From assembly GCA_965153355.1 (NCBI GenBank), contig OZ231127.1:18290001-18354000 (forward strand): DNA of 64,000 nucleotides, read 5' to 3'. The translations under genes were made by a program, and so were the position numbers. Numbering within the stretch: position 1 is the first letter of the stretch; each line of letters starts with the position of its first letter. This stretch comes from Flaccisagitta enflata (taxonomy: Eukaryota > Chaetognatha > Sagittoidea > Aphragmophora). The notes beneath the pieces were generated by a model. The model saw nothing but the letters and a program-made list of their open reading frames with translations. It had not been told where the DNA came from and made no database searches. Shown piece after piece: positions 41,469-51,685 of this stretch.

Positions 41469-41776
41469 GGGGGGGGGAGTTAGCTCAGTGGTAGCACGCG
41501 GGCTCGTGATCCTCTGGATCATGGGTTCGATTCCCGAAGTGGGAGAGTCTTTTCGGCGAAGGTTGAGAGATTCGCTCATCGGATGGGAATCAGTGATGGG
41601 TAATAGCTAGCTAGTGGGGAGGGTAGGCCATAGGACATCATGATGTGGAATCTGACACCAAAAGACCCGGTGGCGCCGCCCATGTGGTGGGTCGATTGGC
41701 CTTCATTGAAAGCCTTCAAACCGCGCTCAATATACACCCCAGTGATTCCCTGGGCTACAACAACAACAACAACATA
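41469..41776 (+). mobile_element. tRNA-derived SINE with (CAA)n tail
   Basis: RNA polymerase III box A TAGCTCAGTGG (41481-41491) and box B GGTTCGATTCC (41524-41534) match tRNA consensus. A ~210-bp tRNA-unrelated body follows (GAATCAGTGATGGGTAATAG, GGTGGCGCCGCCCATGTGG, CAGTGATTCCCTGGGCTAC), then (CAA)5. It is not a tRNA gene: the tRNA part lacks a proper acceptor stem and is fused to the body. Reverse transcriptase would come from a LINE in trans. Confidence 0.88.
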
Positions 41777-41926
41777 AACAAATCTGCCCTCCCGACTCGT
41801 AAAAACAATATGTTTTTTTAAATTATATTATTCAAAAAGGTTTCATTGCTGTCTCGATACATGTAGCTTTTATTCTTTTTCGCGTCATATCCTTCAATGA
41901 GGCACCTATCCAGACGAAAGTGCGTA

Positions 41927-42730
41927 CAGTTAAGCTTCACTAGAAGGCATTTGAAGGGACTGACTCATTCTATGCCTTCAAGGCGGGATGCCTTATTGCC
42001 GAGCACGACTTTCTTTATGGTTAACATTGATTATTTTCTCTCTCTTTTAGACAGTAATTGTCAAGTTGACCTAGCCATGCCATATGGTAGCAAAAATGAC
42101 ATACACATACTACTTAGAAACAAAGAGATAGACTGACAGACATAAAGCGAAACTTGCAGATTAAAAAGATGCTAAGTGACGGACAATTAGACAAATCAAG
42201 GGTAGATGGATGCAGCACATGAGAAATACAGAAAATTTTTTTAGTCGAAATCAAGTCCAAGAATTTTCCCAATTTTCTGGTGTCAAGATCTGTTTCTTAC
42301 TTCTTACTTCAAAATCGAGTTTAGAAAGTGAATAAGAACCAGTCGCTGTGAGCGATTTCATATCGTCATTGGTAGTCTCGTAACTCGATGATTTCTGCGC
42401 CTTTGTTTTCATCCTGACCGTAATCAGCAATGCGATGCATCGAGGTCAGGGTCATCGAAATTGTCATCGAGACTTGAGAATCGCCAATATTGGCGGCATC
42501 ATCACAATCATTGTTCTCAATAACCACAACCTTTCTTCTTCTTCTTCTTCTTCTTCTTCTTCTTCTTCTTCTTCTTCTTCTTCTTCTTCTTCTTTTCCTC
42601 CATCTTCTACATCATCATCATCTGCTTCTTTTTGTTTTCTTTTTCTTCTTTTTCTCTTTCTTTGTCTTCTTCTTCTTCTTCTTCTTCTTCTTCTTCTTCT
42701 CCTTCTTCTTCTTCTTCTTCTTCTTCTTCT

Positions 42731-42765
<35 letters not shown>

Positions 42766-42968
42766 TTCATCATGCCTTCTAAGCGAGCACAAAAAACCTT
42801 ATCTCACACCTGTTTCGTGCCTTCTAGTGAAATTTGCCTTAAAGGCGGGTGCGCTATAGACGGGTTCTCTCAACAATGAAACTAAGGCAAAAAAGCTGGG
42901 ACTTTTGAAATCATGCTATTTAGCGAGGGATGCCTTATTAGCGGGTGCGCTCTAGTGAAGCTCGACTG
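41927..42968. mobile_element. Tc1/mariner-like (pogo-type ends) element, 1042 bp
   Basis: TIRs CAGTTAAGCTTCACTAGAAG and CTCTAGTGAAGCTCGACTG; TA at both flanks (41925-41926, 42969-42970). Subterminal repeats GGATGCCTTATT.GC and GCGGGTGCGC recur. The interior has a large TTC array and no transposase ORF. A truncated relative is at 55412-55540. Confidence 0.85.
42534..42770 (+). repeat. (TTC)n microsatellite inside the transposon
   Basis: Two TTC runs separated by TTTTCCTCCATC and TTTTTGTTTTC segments. Confidence 0.95.
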
Positions 42969-43039
42969 TATTTTCATTTTTTTTTCTATTTGCGTTTCGA
43001 CCGTTTATTGACCATTTCGTCGGCACCGATTTCCGTCAT

Positions 43040-43205
43040 GAATTTAGTTTATCACCTGTCGCCACCTCTCGGCCAACTCGCAGTCACCTCGCAGCCACCT
43101 CGCAGCCAACTCGCGGCCACCTCGAAGCCCCTTTGCGGTCACCGCATGGCCACCTTGCAGCTATGTTGCGGCTACCAGGCCCTGGCCACCTTGTCACCAC
43201 CTCAC
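43040..43205 (+). repeat. CACCTCGCAGC minisatellite
   Basis: About a dozen degenerate 10-12-bp units (GCCACCTCGCAG). A sister array lies at 44145-44255, preceded or followed by a similar CATTTCGTCGG block, so the two may be one locus separated by insertions. Confidence 0.8.
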
Positions 43206-43263
43206 GACCACAGGCGCTGCCCATGGATGTAGGGGAGCTCCGAAATTTGCCACGCACCCCGTA

Positions 43264-43509
43264 ATCTGGGGTGAGATTAAACCCTGGGGGTTCGGGGTTG
43301 TTTGGGGTTGCTCGGGGTTGAACCCCGAGTAAACCCCAAGCTCGGGGTTTGCTTGGGGTTTGCTTGGGGTTGCTTGGGGTTGCTCGGAGTTGCATTGTCA
43401 GAAACAATGACTACACTATGACAAATAATGACCTCAACCCCGAGCAACCCCTAGCAACCCCGAGCAGAACCCAAGCGATTCCAAGCCACTTTGGGGTTTA
43501 ATCTCACTG
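43264..43509. mobile_element. palindromic VNTR element (GGGGTTGCTCG)
   Basis: Ends GTGAGATTAAACCC / GGGGTTTAATCTCAC. The arms consist of GGGGTTGCTC/GGGGTTTGCTT 10-13-bp repeats, inverted in the second half (CAACCCCGAGCAACCCC). The build is analogous to PVE but the sequence is unrelated. Confidence 0.75.
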
Positions 43510-43817
43510 TTTTACGTCACAGATTACCTGGTGCCACGTCCACCTGGCATTTCAAGACCAAGTCAGATTCAAGACCGACTTATATAAAATGTGAAAACTA
43601 TAGAAAAATTGTATTTTTCTGCAATTTGCATCATTCTTAACTAAAAATCCTCCATCTAAAGGCTTTTTATGTTATATTTCAAACCCAGCTGAATTTTTTC
43701 ATAAAAAAAAAAAAAAATCTTATGTTTTTCACTCCTAATTCAAGTCCAACTTGATTTTCAAGACCAACTTTTACCACATCCATGGACGTGGTGGATGTGG
43801 CCCCAAACTTCGACTAT

Positions 43818-44099
43818 GGCTTTCACCAATCTTACCACAGTTGAGGCTTGGTAAAAAAATATTCCATGCAAAATTTTGGGCCTCTCAGATAGCAGGAACC
43901 TTCGTTAGGGTGAGGTTGCAGTCTGCATTGAATTAACATTGGAATCAGTATTTCTATTATGCAAATTTTGTCTCTGCCATAGATTTCTATGGAAACTTCA
44001 TGGTCACCCTAACGAAGGTTCCCCCTATCCCAGAGGCCTGAAAATTTGCATGAGATATTTTTTTACCAAGCCTCGTCTATGGTAAGATTGGTGAGAGCC
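43818..44099. mobile_element. inverted-repeat MITE, 282 bp
   Basis: Arms of about 100 bp: GGCTTTCACCAATCTTACCA...CGTTAGGGTGA against TCACCCTAACG...GGTAAGATTGGTGAGAGCC. The loop is about 77 bp. The target duplication is unclear. Confidence 0.8.
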
Positions 44100-44144
44100 A
44101 GTATTTAACATTGGGGCGTTTCAATTGTGGCGTGTCCTACATCA

Positions 44145-44255
44145 ATGGCGCTACCACCTTGCTGTCACCTTGCTGCCACCTCGCTGCCACCTCATAGCCA
44201 CCTCTCAGCCACCTCGCAACCACCTCGTGGCCACCTGGCGGCCTCATGGCAGCCT
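44145..44255 (+). repeat. CACCTCGCTGC minisatellite
   Basis: About ten degenerate units (CTGCCACCTCG), related to 43040-43205. Confidence 0.8.
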
Positions 44256-44455
44256 CATCGGGGCCATTTCGTCGGAATCAGCCCACGGCCTCGGATTGCC
44301 TCGTTTGCCTGACATTTGCCAGCTTTTGCAGCCAAAATGAACCTCATTAAAGCCGAAATATCTTCGACAAATATGTTTGCCAAACCGCCGGTTTTATCGT
44401 AGATGTACGGGAGAAATGAAGGTAAGAGAAGGGGGGGGGGCACTGTCCGTCAGAG

Positions 44456-45057
44456 CACGGAATGAGTTGACTTGAAATGATCGTCTACAACTCTCATAGA
44501 TTTTGAGTCCTTGTGGTGCGTATAACACAAATCTAAAACGAACCAAATAATTTTTGGGGCACTTTTTGAGGTATATACAAAAATATTATAAATTCAGTAC
44601 ATTTTTCATAATAACTCTTTGTGGTGGTTCATTTTAGTATTTTAGACTGTAGATTTGGACTCAGTGGGTGGCTTGCGGTTTGTTTGATATGTCACACTAT
44701 ATACTTTCAAAAAGGAAATGAAAGCCTATTTCTTTTTTGTTAAATCATTAAAGATAAATGTATTTTATTGCAATATGATGAAAAAATCAACTTTTTATTT
44801 CTTTTTCAAAAATATATCAGACAAACCGCAAAGCACTCGCTGAATCTGAATCTGCAATCAAAAATACCAAAAAAGATCACCACAAAGAGTTGTGATGAAA
44901 AATGTACTGAATTTACGCCAAATCGCCATATTTACATTTATTTCAAAAAGCGCCCCAAAAGTGATTTAGTATCTTTTAGATTTGTATTTTTACACACTAC
45001 AATGACCTTAAAACTATCAAAGTGAGAGACGATCATTCTACCCCAACTCATTCCGTG
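44456..45057. mobile_element. inverted-repeat element, 602 bp
   Basis: CACGGAATGAGTTG / CAACTCATTCCGTG ends. The arms remain alignable for about 230 bp (TTTTTCATAATAACTCTTTG versus CAAAGAGTTGTGATGAAAAA). No TA or other target duplication found. Confidence 0.8.
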
Positions 45058-45210
45058 TTTTGGCGGGTAGTAGGGGGGGGGGAACTGGAAACGTAGGGAG
45101 GGGGGGGGGGTGACCGACGGGAACGGGATTGGGAATGCCAAAGAGAAGAACAATTGTTTCCATTCACCGTTTGGAAACATTGCATTTGCGTTCCAGGGGT
45201 TTCGCGCTGT

Positions 45211-45213
<3 letters not shown>

Positions 45214-45281
<68 letters not shown>
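45214..45281 (+). repeat. (GT)34 microsatellite
   Basis: Pure tract. G runs of 10-11 lie upstream at 45071-45110. Confidence 0.97.
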
Positions 45282-45283
<2 letters not shown>

Positions 45284-45644
45284 TGGAAACGAGAGACCGT
45301 GAGCACAGGACTAGATTAGAGAAAGACGCTGAACGGACGCTAATGAGACGCCGGAATTACGTGTGGACTGACAATGTGTGCGCCTTCTCTGAATGTGTGC
45401 TATAAAGACGGATGAAATGCTGAGTACGCGCTGTTTTCATTTTTCAACAACCCATGATAAATCCGTGTGGAAGTGTGGTTTAAGTAATGGGTATGACTGT
45501 CTAAACAACTATGAATTACAACTAACTAAAATTGTTTTTTGCTTTCGCTAAAAAGAATGCGTTAAGCAGGCCTCTTGATTTTGGAGCAGCGAGCAGCGCC
45601 GCTTCTCGGCAGGGAAAGGGAGAGGTCGGCAGGTTCCAAAAGGA

Positions 45645-45750
45645 AAAGAAGAAGAAGAAGAAGGACAAGAAGAAGAAAAACAAGAAGAAAAAAAAGAAGA
45701 AGATGAAAAAGAAAAAGAAAAAGAAAAAGAAAAAGAAAAAGAAGAAGATC
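45645..45750 (+). repeat. (AAG)n(AAAAAG)n tract
   Basis: AAG units changing to AAAAAG. Lys-rich ORFs across it are artefacts. The rest of 45282-46085 is unique DNA without a supported gene. Confidence 0.93.
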
Positions 45751-46085
45751 GTAATGAAGGCAATTGCAGTTAGCACTGATATCATTTGCATATTGCAGTT
45801 TTATGATGACTGCTCTCATGAGTTATGTAACTTAGTTGATTTTAAAGACGGTCAATTTAAGTAAGGACTATAATTCGAGCCTAATACTTTTTGTTGTGAA
45901 CTAAAGAAGGAAAATCTTAGTTGCATGTTAGACTTATCAACATCGTCAGGTGTTTCATGGAGCCTCCCGCAAAAAAGTTTATATCGATGATAGAATATGC
46001 GGAAAAAACTGGAAAACCATGAACTAAGACATATCCAAAGTTTTCAGCATGGCACTGTTGCGGAGCTTAGAGCCAGCTATGGCTT

Positions 46086-46260
46086 TGCAGCTCTGCTGTT
46101 AAAATGGCGATTTTGTCGCTTTTTCTAGCGAATTTTGAGACCTCCTAGCAACAAGATTTTCTCATCTAGCTCCTAGCGAATTATCTAGCATTTTTTTTCA
46201 TAACTCCTAGCTAATCTAGCTAACTCTAGCGAATTTTTAGCGAATTTTAGCGAATTTCAG
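46086..46260 (+). repeat. CTAGCGAATTTT dispersed tandem repeat
   Basis: TTTCTAGCGAATTTTGAG, TAGCTCCTAGCGAATTA, then AACTCTAGCGAATTTTTAGC. A related patch is at 58752-58850. Ends are not defined. Confidence 0.6.
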
Positions 46261-46365
46261 CTTATTCTCTCCATTTTTGCTAAACATTTATCCAATTTTA
46301 GGCTTTCTCCTATTTTGTATGGAAAAATTGCTGATTCCTGATGGGCATCTCGAGACCTATTGTTT

Positions 46366-46450
46366 TTAGTCGCGTGCACGCGACTCTACACCTTGCTCTG
46401 TTGGTCGGTCGGTCGGTCGGTTGGTCCGTCCATCCGTAGGTCACATTTCT
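46366..46450 (-). mobile_element. HTE 3' part, GTCGCGTGC subtype, reverse
   Basis: TTTTTAGTCGCGTGCACGCG, ACTCTACACC and a GGTCGGTC run, then GGTCACATTT. It stops where the 140-bp tandem array begins. Confidence 0.75.
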
Positions 46451-46555
46451 AAATTTTTTCCAGTCAAATTCTGTAATTTTTTTTCTTCTCAAGATTGTGT
46501 GCTCACCTTAGTCTTTTGTTTATGTTATTTTTTTCTCTCAAGATATCTCCATATA

Positions 46556-46973
46556 CGGTACGATGGGAGCAATAAGAGCAGTGGAAAGAGGGCCCCCTAT
46601 ATTCTCACTGTTTGAAGGAAGAGCCTAAAGCTTTGGTTTTTGTGAAAGCTGATGGTCTAAGGTATTGAGTGAACATAAAATTCCACACCAAGTGATTTAA
46701 ATCGCCAATTGATTGCTCTAGATTGCATGTGGCGCGATAGCTCTGTTTGTAGAGTGCTGAACTTGAGGAATGAAATTTCTCTGTCTTCAGAGTCTCAGGT
46801 TCAAGTCCGGAGAGGTGCTGCACTTTTTTTCTTTTTGGTCAACAGTTACAGCTAGAGGAATAAAACTATATTCACTCAAAGCTCTTGCTCATCAGCTTAC
46901 AGAAAAACTATAATAGTATAGTGAAGCAGGAAATGACCCTCCATCTGAGGTTATCATTGCTCCTATGGTACTG
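46556..46973. mobile_element. TA-flanked MITE with internal tRNA-like segment, 418 bp
   Basis: TIRs CGGTACGATGGGAGCAATAA and CATTGCTCCTATGGTACTG, TA on both sides (46554-46555, 46974-46975). Intact CCATA-TA-TCTCTTTG in three neighbouring repeat units is the empty site. Inside, 46731-46820 resembles a tRNA. Confidence 0.93.
46731..46820 (+). pseudogene. tRNA-like segment inside the MITE
   Basis: A box-A-like TAGCTCTGTTTGTAGAG (46738 on) with the D-stem pair GCTC/GAG, an arm CTGAA..TTCAG with a 24-nt loop, and a perfect box B GGTTCAAGTCC (46798-46808). The acceptor ends do not pair, so it is not a functional tRNA. It could still recruit Pol III. Confidence 0.6.
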
Positions 46974-47659
46974 TATCTCTTTGTAAATCTTTTGTTTTTG
47001 CATTCTCACCTATTTTTCCTATCATATTCTGTAATTTCTTTTCATCTCAAGATTGTGTGCTCACCTTAATCTTTTGTTTTTGTTGTGTTTTTTCTCTCAA
47101 GATGTCTCCATATATCTCTTTGCAAATCTTTTGTTTTGCATCCTCACCTATTTTTTCCTATCATATTCTGTAATTTCTTTTCATCTCAAGATTGTGTGCT
47201 CACCTTAGTCTTTTGTCTTTGCTATTTTTTTTCTCTCAAGATGCCTCCATATATCTCTTTGTAAATCTTTTGTTTTTGCATTTTTGCCTATTTTTTTCTA
47301 TCATATTCTGTAATTTTTTTTCATCTCAAGATTGTGTGCTCACCTTAGTCTTTTGTTTTTGTAATTCTTTTTATCTCAAGATGTCTCCATATATCTCTTT
47401 GTAAATCTTTTGTTTTTACATCCTCACCTTTTTTCTCCCATCTATCATAGTCTATGAGTTTTTTTCATCCCATGTCTTTTGTTTGTATTTTTTTTCAGGA
47501 CTTTTTTTTTTTTGCTTACCCCCTTATATTATCTGCCTCTAACAGAATTTAACTCCTTTTTTTTTCTCCCCTCCTCACAGTAGGAGATATCAAAGAGAAA
47601 AGTTTATGAAAAATCCTTCATTTTTTTCCTCAGAATTTCTGATTTCAGCCATAGTGGTC

Positions 47660-48430
47660 TAATTCTTTGTATGATGCACTTTTGTTTGGCCCCCTTGTCC
47701 CGTGTTTGTACACTGGGAATTGCCATCAGCGTCAAAATATCACGTCCATTCCTTTTAGTTTTACACACTTACTTACTAATTTGGATGTCTGATTCTTTGT
47801 ATGATGCACTTTTGTTTGGCCCCCTTGTCCCGTGTTTGTCCACTGGGAATTGCCATCAGCGTCAAAATAGCACGCCCATTCCTTTTAGTTTTACACAGAG
47901 TTTGTGTACTCACTAATTTGGATGTCTGTTTCTTTGTATGATAGGTGGAACAACATCCCTCACTATACCCATAATGAAATATGATGCACTTATGTTAGGC
48001 CCGTTGTCGTGTGTTTGTCCACTGGGAATTGCCGTCAGCTTCAAAATAGCACGCCCATTCCTTTTAGTTTTACGCAGTAGTGAGTGAGTGTACTCACTAA
48101 CTTGGATGTCTGTTTCTTTGTATGATGCTCTTTTGTCTGTCCTCTTGCTGCGTTTTTGTTTGAAATAATGCGCCTTTTAGTACTTACAGTTCTTGCAGTA
48201 CTTCCCTTCAATACTTCACACGCTGATTATACACACTGAATTATGTTTCTCGTTGTTTGTAAGTTTTTCTTTTGTTTTGCCCCTTGTTTGTGCACTAGGA
48301 ATCACTATCAGCACCAGAGTAATGAGCCAATTCTTTTCAGTACTACGCAGGGTGCTTACGTACACTAATTTGAAATTGTCTACTTTTGTAAGTTGCTGTT
48401 CTGTTTGACCTTTTATCGTGCTTTTGTCAA
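47660..48430 (+). repeat. ~145-bp tandem repeat, degenerate
   Basis: The unit includes TTTGTATGATGCACTTTTGT, CCACTGGGAATTGCCATCAG and CCATTCCTTTTAGTTTTAC. The first two copies are nearly identical; later ones drift. Confidence 0.85.
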
Positions 48431-48469
48431 CAAGGAATTATAACCAGCACTAATATGATGTGCCATTTT

Positions 48470-48720
48470 GGGCGTGTTTCTAGTGAAGATGAAAAACGCG
48501 TTTCTTCCCATGAAACGCGATCATAGTGTGAACACATATTCAAGAATGAGTGAGCGTAGTGAGTGAGTGAGCCCGTGAACAGAGCGAGCGAGCGAAGTGA
48601 GCGTAGCAAAGCGGAGTGCTGCGGAGCGAGTGAGCGGAGTGAGTGGTGCGAACGAACGAACATAGTGAGTGACTGATTGGCCCGTCAAAAACGCAACTGT
48701 CTCTGACTAGAAACATCCCC
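48470..48720. mobile_element. GTTTCTAG-ended element with GAGTGAGCG array
   Basis: Begins GGGCGTGTTTCTAGTGAAG and ends ACTAGAAAC. It contains CGTGAACACATATTCAAGAA and a degenerate GAGTGAGCG/GCGAGCGA array. Relatives at 51405, 53140 and 54025. Confidence 0.7.
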
Positions 48721-49035
48721 AGAGTAGATGTATACTCTGATTTGTACAACCTTGGAAGAAAGTTTATCACCTCCTTCTATCAAAGATATCTCAGCTTTTA
48801 AAAAGGCTAGAAAATTAAAAAGAAAACAAAACAAATTAATTGTTTTCAAAAAATTTGCAAAATGACTGCAATCTGGTAACTGTAGCATAAACCGTTTAGA
48901 AATGACAACAAAACGAGTGAAAACATTCATTTTGAAATTTCTAGGAAAACTGAGAATGAAAAATAGAAATAAGATTAGAAATGACTTTAATTAAAGACAT
49001 CTCAGCTTTAGAAAAGCTAGTGAGTTTTTGAAAAA
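48721..49035 (+). repeat. diverged copy of the 50.5/53.3-kb dispersed repeat
   Basis: CAATCTGGTAACTGTAGC and AACCGTTTAGAAATGAC correspond to CAATCTGGTATTTCTAG and ATTCGTTTAGAAATGGC at 53370 on. TCAAAGATATCTCAGCTTT recurs at 48990-49015. Confidence 0.5.
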
Positions 49036-49238
49036 ACAAGGCCAGATACACGGCTACCAAAGTGACATGAGGGTGGGCAGGGGCCATATTTGAGGTCACT
49101 AGACCATTTGGGAAGGAGCAGTGAGGTCAAAAAAATAAAATCATAAAAAAAAGTAAAGTGTGACCAACCAACCAACCGACCAACGGACAAAGCAGGTTGT
49201 AGAGTCGCGTACACGCAGGCAAGCTAAACAATAAAAAC
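49036..49238 (+). mobile_element. HTE, GTCGCGTGC-like subtype, drifted tail
   Basis: ACAAGGCCAGATACACGGCT; GGGTGGGCAGGGGCCATATT; ACCATTTGGGAAGGAGCAGT; A run, then GTAAAGTGTGACC; hairpin GTCGCGTACACGC, with the right arm damaged by a 20-bp change before ATAAAAAC. Confidence 0.8.
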
Positions 49239-49356
49239 ATATCCTTAAGAAAAAAATTTTGTGATGATCAATTTTGAACGGTGAAACAACAATGCGTTTA
49301 CCTGTATATTGACATCAATAAATCACCCTCAAGCAACATGACTTAAAGTTTTAGAT

Positions 49357-50044
49357 AAAATAGTCGCAAAAGCATCAGATGGTCAATGGTACCCGTTCCC
49401 CTTGTGCTAGTGTATGTGATTGTGATGGTGAGAGGGGCAGCATCCTCAAAGGGGCCGATGACCTATGCTTAGTAAGTTTTGAAGCTTGAGGCTTTGAGAC
49501 TTACTGCAAGGATTTGAGCCTTGAAGCTGGGATTTGAGCCTCAAAGCTAGGATTTGAGCTTTAAGGTTTGGATTTGAGCCTTGAGGTTGGGATTTGAGCC
49601 TCAAGGCTGGGATTTGAGTCTCGAGAGGGATTTGAGTCTCCAGACTGGGATTTGAGCCTCAAGGCTGGAATTATAGCCTCAAGATTGGGATTTGAGCCTT
49701 GAGGTAGGGATTTCAGCCTTGAGGCTACAATGTGAGCCTCGAGGCTGAAATTTGAGCCTCAAGGCTAGAAGTTGAGCCTGGAGGATGAGATTAGACCCCG
49801 AGGGGTAGGATTAAAGCCTCAAAGGTAGGATTTATGCCTCAAGGTTAGGATTTGAGCCTCATGGCTGGGATTTGAGTCTCATGCTGGGATTTGAGCTTCA
49901 AGGCTGAGGTCTGCCTTGAGGTTTGGATATGAGCTTCGAGGGGGGTGGACGGACAGAGAAGAAGGAGAAGGAGTAGAAGGAGGAAAAATTTGTCCTATGT
50001 GAGAGCATAGGTCATCAGGCCCTTCGGGGCCGCTGCCCAAAAAA
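49357..50044 (+). mobile_element. PVE (ATGACCTATGC subfamily), long copy
   Basis: Head AATAGTCGCAAAAGCATCAG, GATGGTCAATGGTACCCG; frame GGGGCAGCATCCTCAAAGGG, CCGATGACCTATGC. About 20 copies of a ~20-bp GGGATTTGAGCCTCAAGGCT unit, all in one orientation. Right end GAGAGCATAGGTCATCAGGC, CCTTCGGGGCCGCTGCCC and an A run. Confidence 0.88.
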
Positions 50045-50382
50045 GCATTATGAAATACTAGCCCTTTCAATGTTTTGATTTTTTTAATATTTTGCAATTA
50101 AATCAGATCATTCTTGCCGTAGGAAAAAAGTCGCAAATGCGGGGTTTTGGATTTGATTTTGATTTTGTATTGTCTGATTGTTTGCTTCTCTTTGTCTTTT
50201 TTTCTCGGGACAATTTTTTTCCCTCCCTTCTTCTGCTTGAATAATGAGTCATTAATCCAAAAAATAGAAAAAAATCCTTCTGCATGATTTATTGAATAAT
50301 ATAAAAGTGACATATCTCTGAAAGTATTAATCGCACAGTTCTTCTTGGCGCCATCTGAAAGAGCATAATCAAATTTACTTAC

Positions 50383-50472
50383 CATGTTTATTTCATACAT
50401 CATATCATTTGACCTCCAAAGTTTATCAACTTCTTCAAACGCCTCACAAGCATAAGGGAAATCCGGATTACT
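50383..50472 (-). CDS. possible orphan internal exon, product unknown
   Basis: A 90-nt open segment bounded by an acceptor (GTAGTACAG, ends 50473) and a perfect donor GTAAGT (50382-50377), phase 0 at both ends. It encodes SNPDFPYACEAFEEVDKLW and about 11 more residues with ordinary composition, unlike the surrounding AT-rich DNA. I recognise no family. A second acceptor-like TGCTCTTTCAG lies only 28 nt past the donor, too short for a usual animal intron. It could equally be chance or part of a repeat. Confidence 0.25.
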
Positions 50473-50489
50473 CTGTACTACTCCACTCA

Positions 50490-51350
50490 ATAAAAAAACC
50501 GCACTTTTAAGACGCAAATTGTCATATTAGATTTTAAGATAATTAATAAAAATCTTAGACCGTTAAAAAGCTCTTGAAAAGATCTTTTATTTGGCTTCAA
50601 TCTGGGAATTGTGGCTTCATTCGCTTAGAAATGGCATTATTAAATTGCAATCCCATTGAAAAACAAGCATTTTTACAAATAACAAGGCCAACACCTATAA
50701 GTCGCGTGCGGTACATAGATAACTTAAGATGACTTTTATTGACTCAAGATGACTTAAAATGACTCGAGACAACTTAGAATGACATAAAAAGACATAAAAT
50801 GACTGAAATGACTACTTTCACCTATTTGACTTAAAAGACTTAGAATAACTTAGAATGACTTAGAATGGCTTAGAATGGCTTAGAATGACTTAGAATGACC
50901 TAAAATGACTTAGAATGACTTAGAATGACTAGAAATAACCTAAAGTATCATAAAAAAGTAAAGTGTGACGGACGGACCGACGGACAGACCAACGGACCGA
51001 CGGACCGATGGACGGACCGACAAAGCGGGTTGTAGAGTCGCGTGCACGCGACTAAAAAAATAATTTTGAAAAGTTCTAGCTCCTAAATCGTTTGAGAAAC
51101 AGATCTGTGATTGGTCTAGAATGACAGAAAATTTAAAAATCTTTAAAATCACATAAATAGAAATATATTTGAATATTTTTTTTCTCAATCATCAACTAAA
51201 AAAAGGGTGCAGCTTTTTTTTTTTGAGTCAAGTAGTAGGTCTCAAAAAGCTGAAGGAACTTCAGTCTTTCAACTTTTCGTTTTCAAACTACACACTCTGC
51301 TCACTCCCTCGGGTGATGGTGGAAATTTACAAATATGGGTTTGGGCTGTA
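50490..51350 (+). repeat. dispersed repeat, copy A, interrupted by an HTE
   Basis: Aligns with 53276-53650 (TTTGTCATATTG; ATTTGGCTYCAATCTGG; GTTTAGAAATGGCAT; TGATTGGTCT; AAAAGGGTGCRGC). The HTE 50681-51057 splits it at a CAAATA/A-rich point. Confidence 0.75.
50681..51057 (+). mobile_element. HTE with an internal 10-bp array
   Basis: ACAAGGCC; GTCGCGTGCGG; then about 20 copies of GACTTAGAAT (50725-50945) in place of the usual core; GTAAAGTGTGACGG; ACGG run; GTTGTAGA; hairpin GTCGCGTGCACGCGAC plus TAAAAAAA. Confidence 0.85.
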
Positions 51351-51404
51351 AACATGATTAACATGAATGATCGCGTTTTTTAGTTGTCACCAGAAACATG
51401 TGCT

Positions 51405-51493
51405 GATCGAGAGCGTGTTTCTAGTGAAGATGAAAACTGCATTCATTCCTGTGAAACGTGTTTACAGCGTGAACACATACTCAAGAATTTCCA
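51405..51493. mobile_element. GTTTCTAG element, left part
   Basis: GCGTGTTTCTAGTGAAGATG, then GTGAACACATACTCAAGAAT and TTCCACTGTCCAC; same order as 48470 on. Confidence 0.6.
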
Positions 51494-51606
51494 CTGTCCA
51501 CTAATCTCCGCAAAAATCGACCCGCATCGGACAGACTGACCGAGACTCCTTCCTGCATCGTGAACCGACATCCGGTGTGCAACACCGAGACAGACCGACG
51601 AGACAG

Positions 51607-51638
<32 letters not shown>

Positions 51639-51685
51639 GGGATTAGTAAGGAGAAGAGAGGGAGAGGGAGAGGAGAGACAATGGA

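Larger units (their letters stand above)
46452..47440 (+). repeat. ~140-bp tandem repeat, about 4 copies
   Basis: The unit includes ATTCTGTAATTTCTTTTCAT, CTCAAGATTGTGTGCTCACC, TCAAGATGTCTCCATATATC and TCTTTGTAAATCTTTTG. The first copy is interrupted by a MITE at its CCATATATC block. Confidence 0.9.

Noticed and set aside
41478-41545. tRNA gene
   Set aside because: Boxes A and B are present but the acceptor stem is absent and the sequence continues into a SINE body with a CAA tail.
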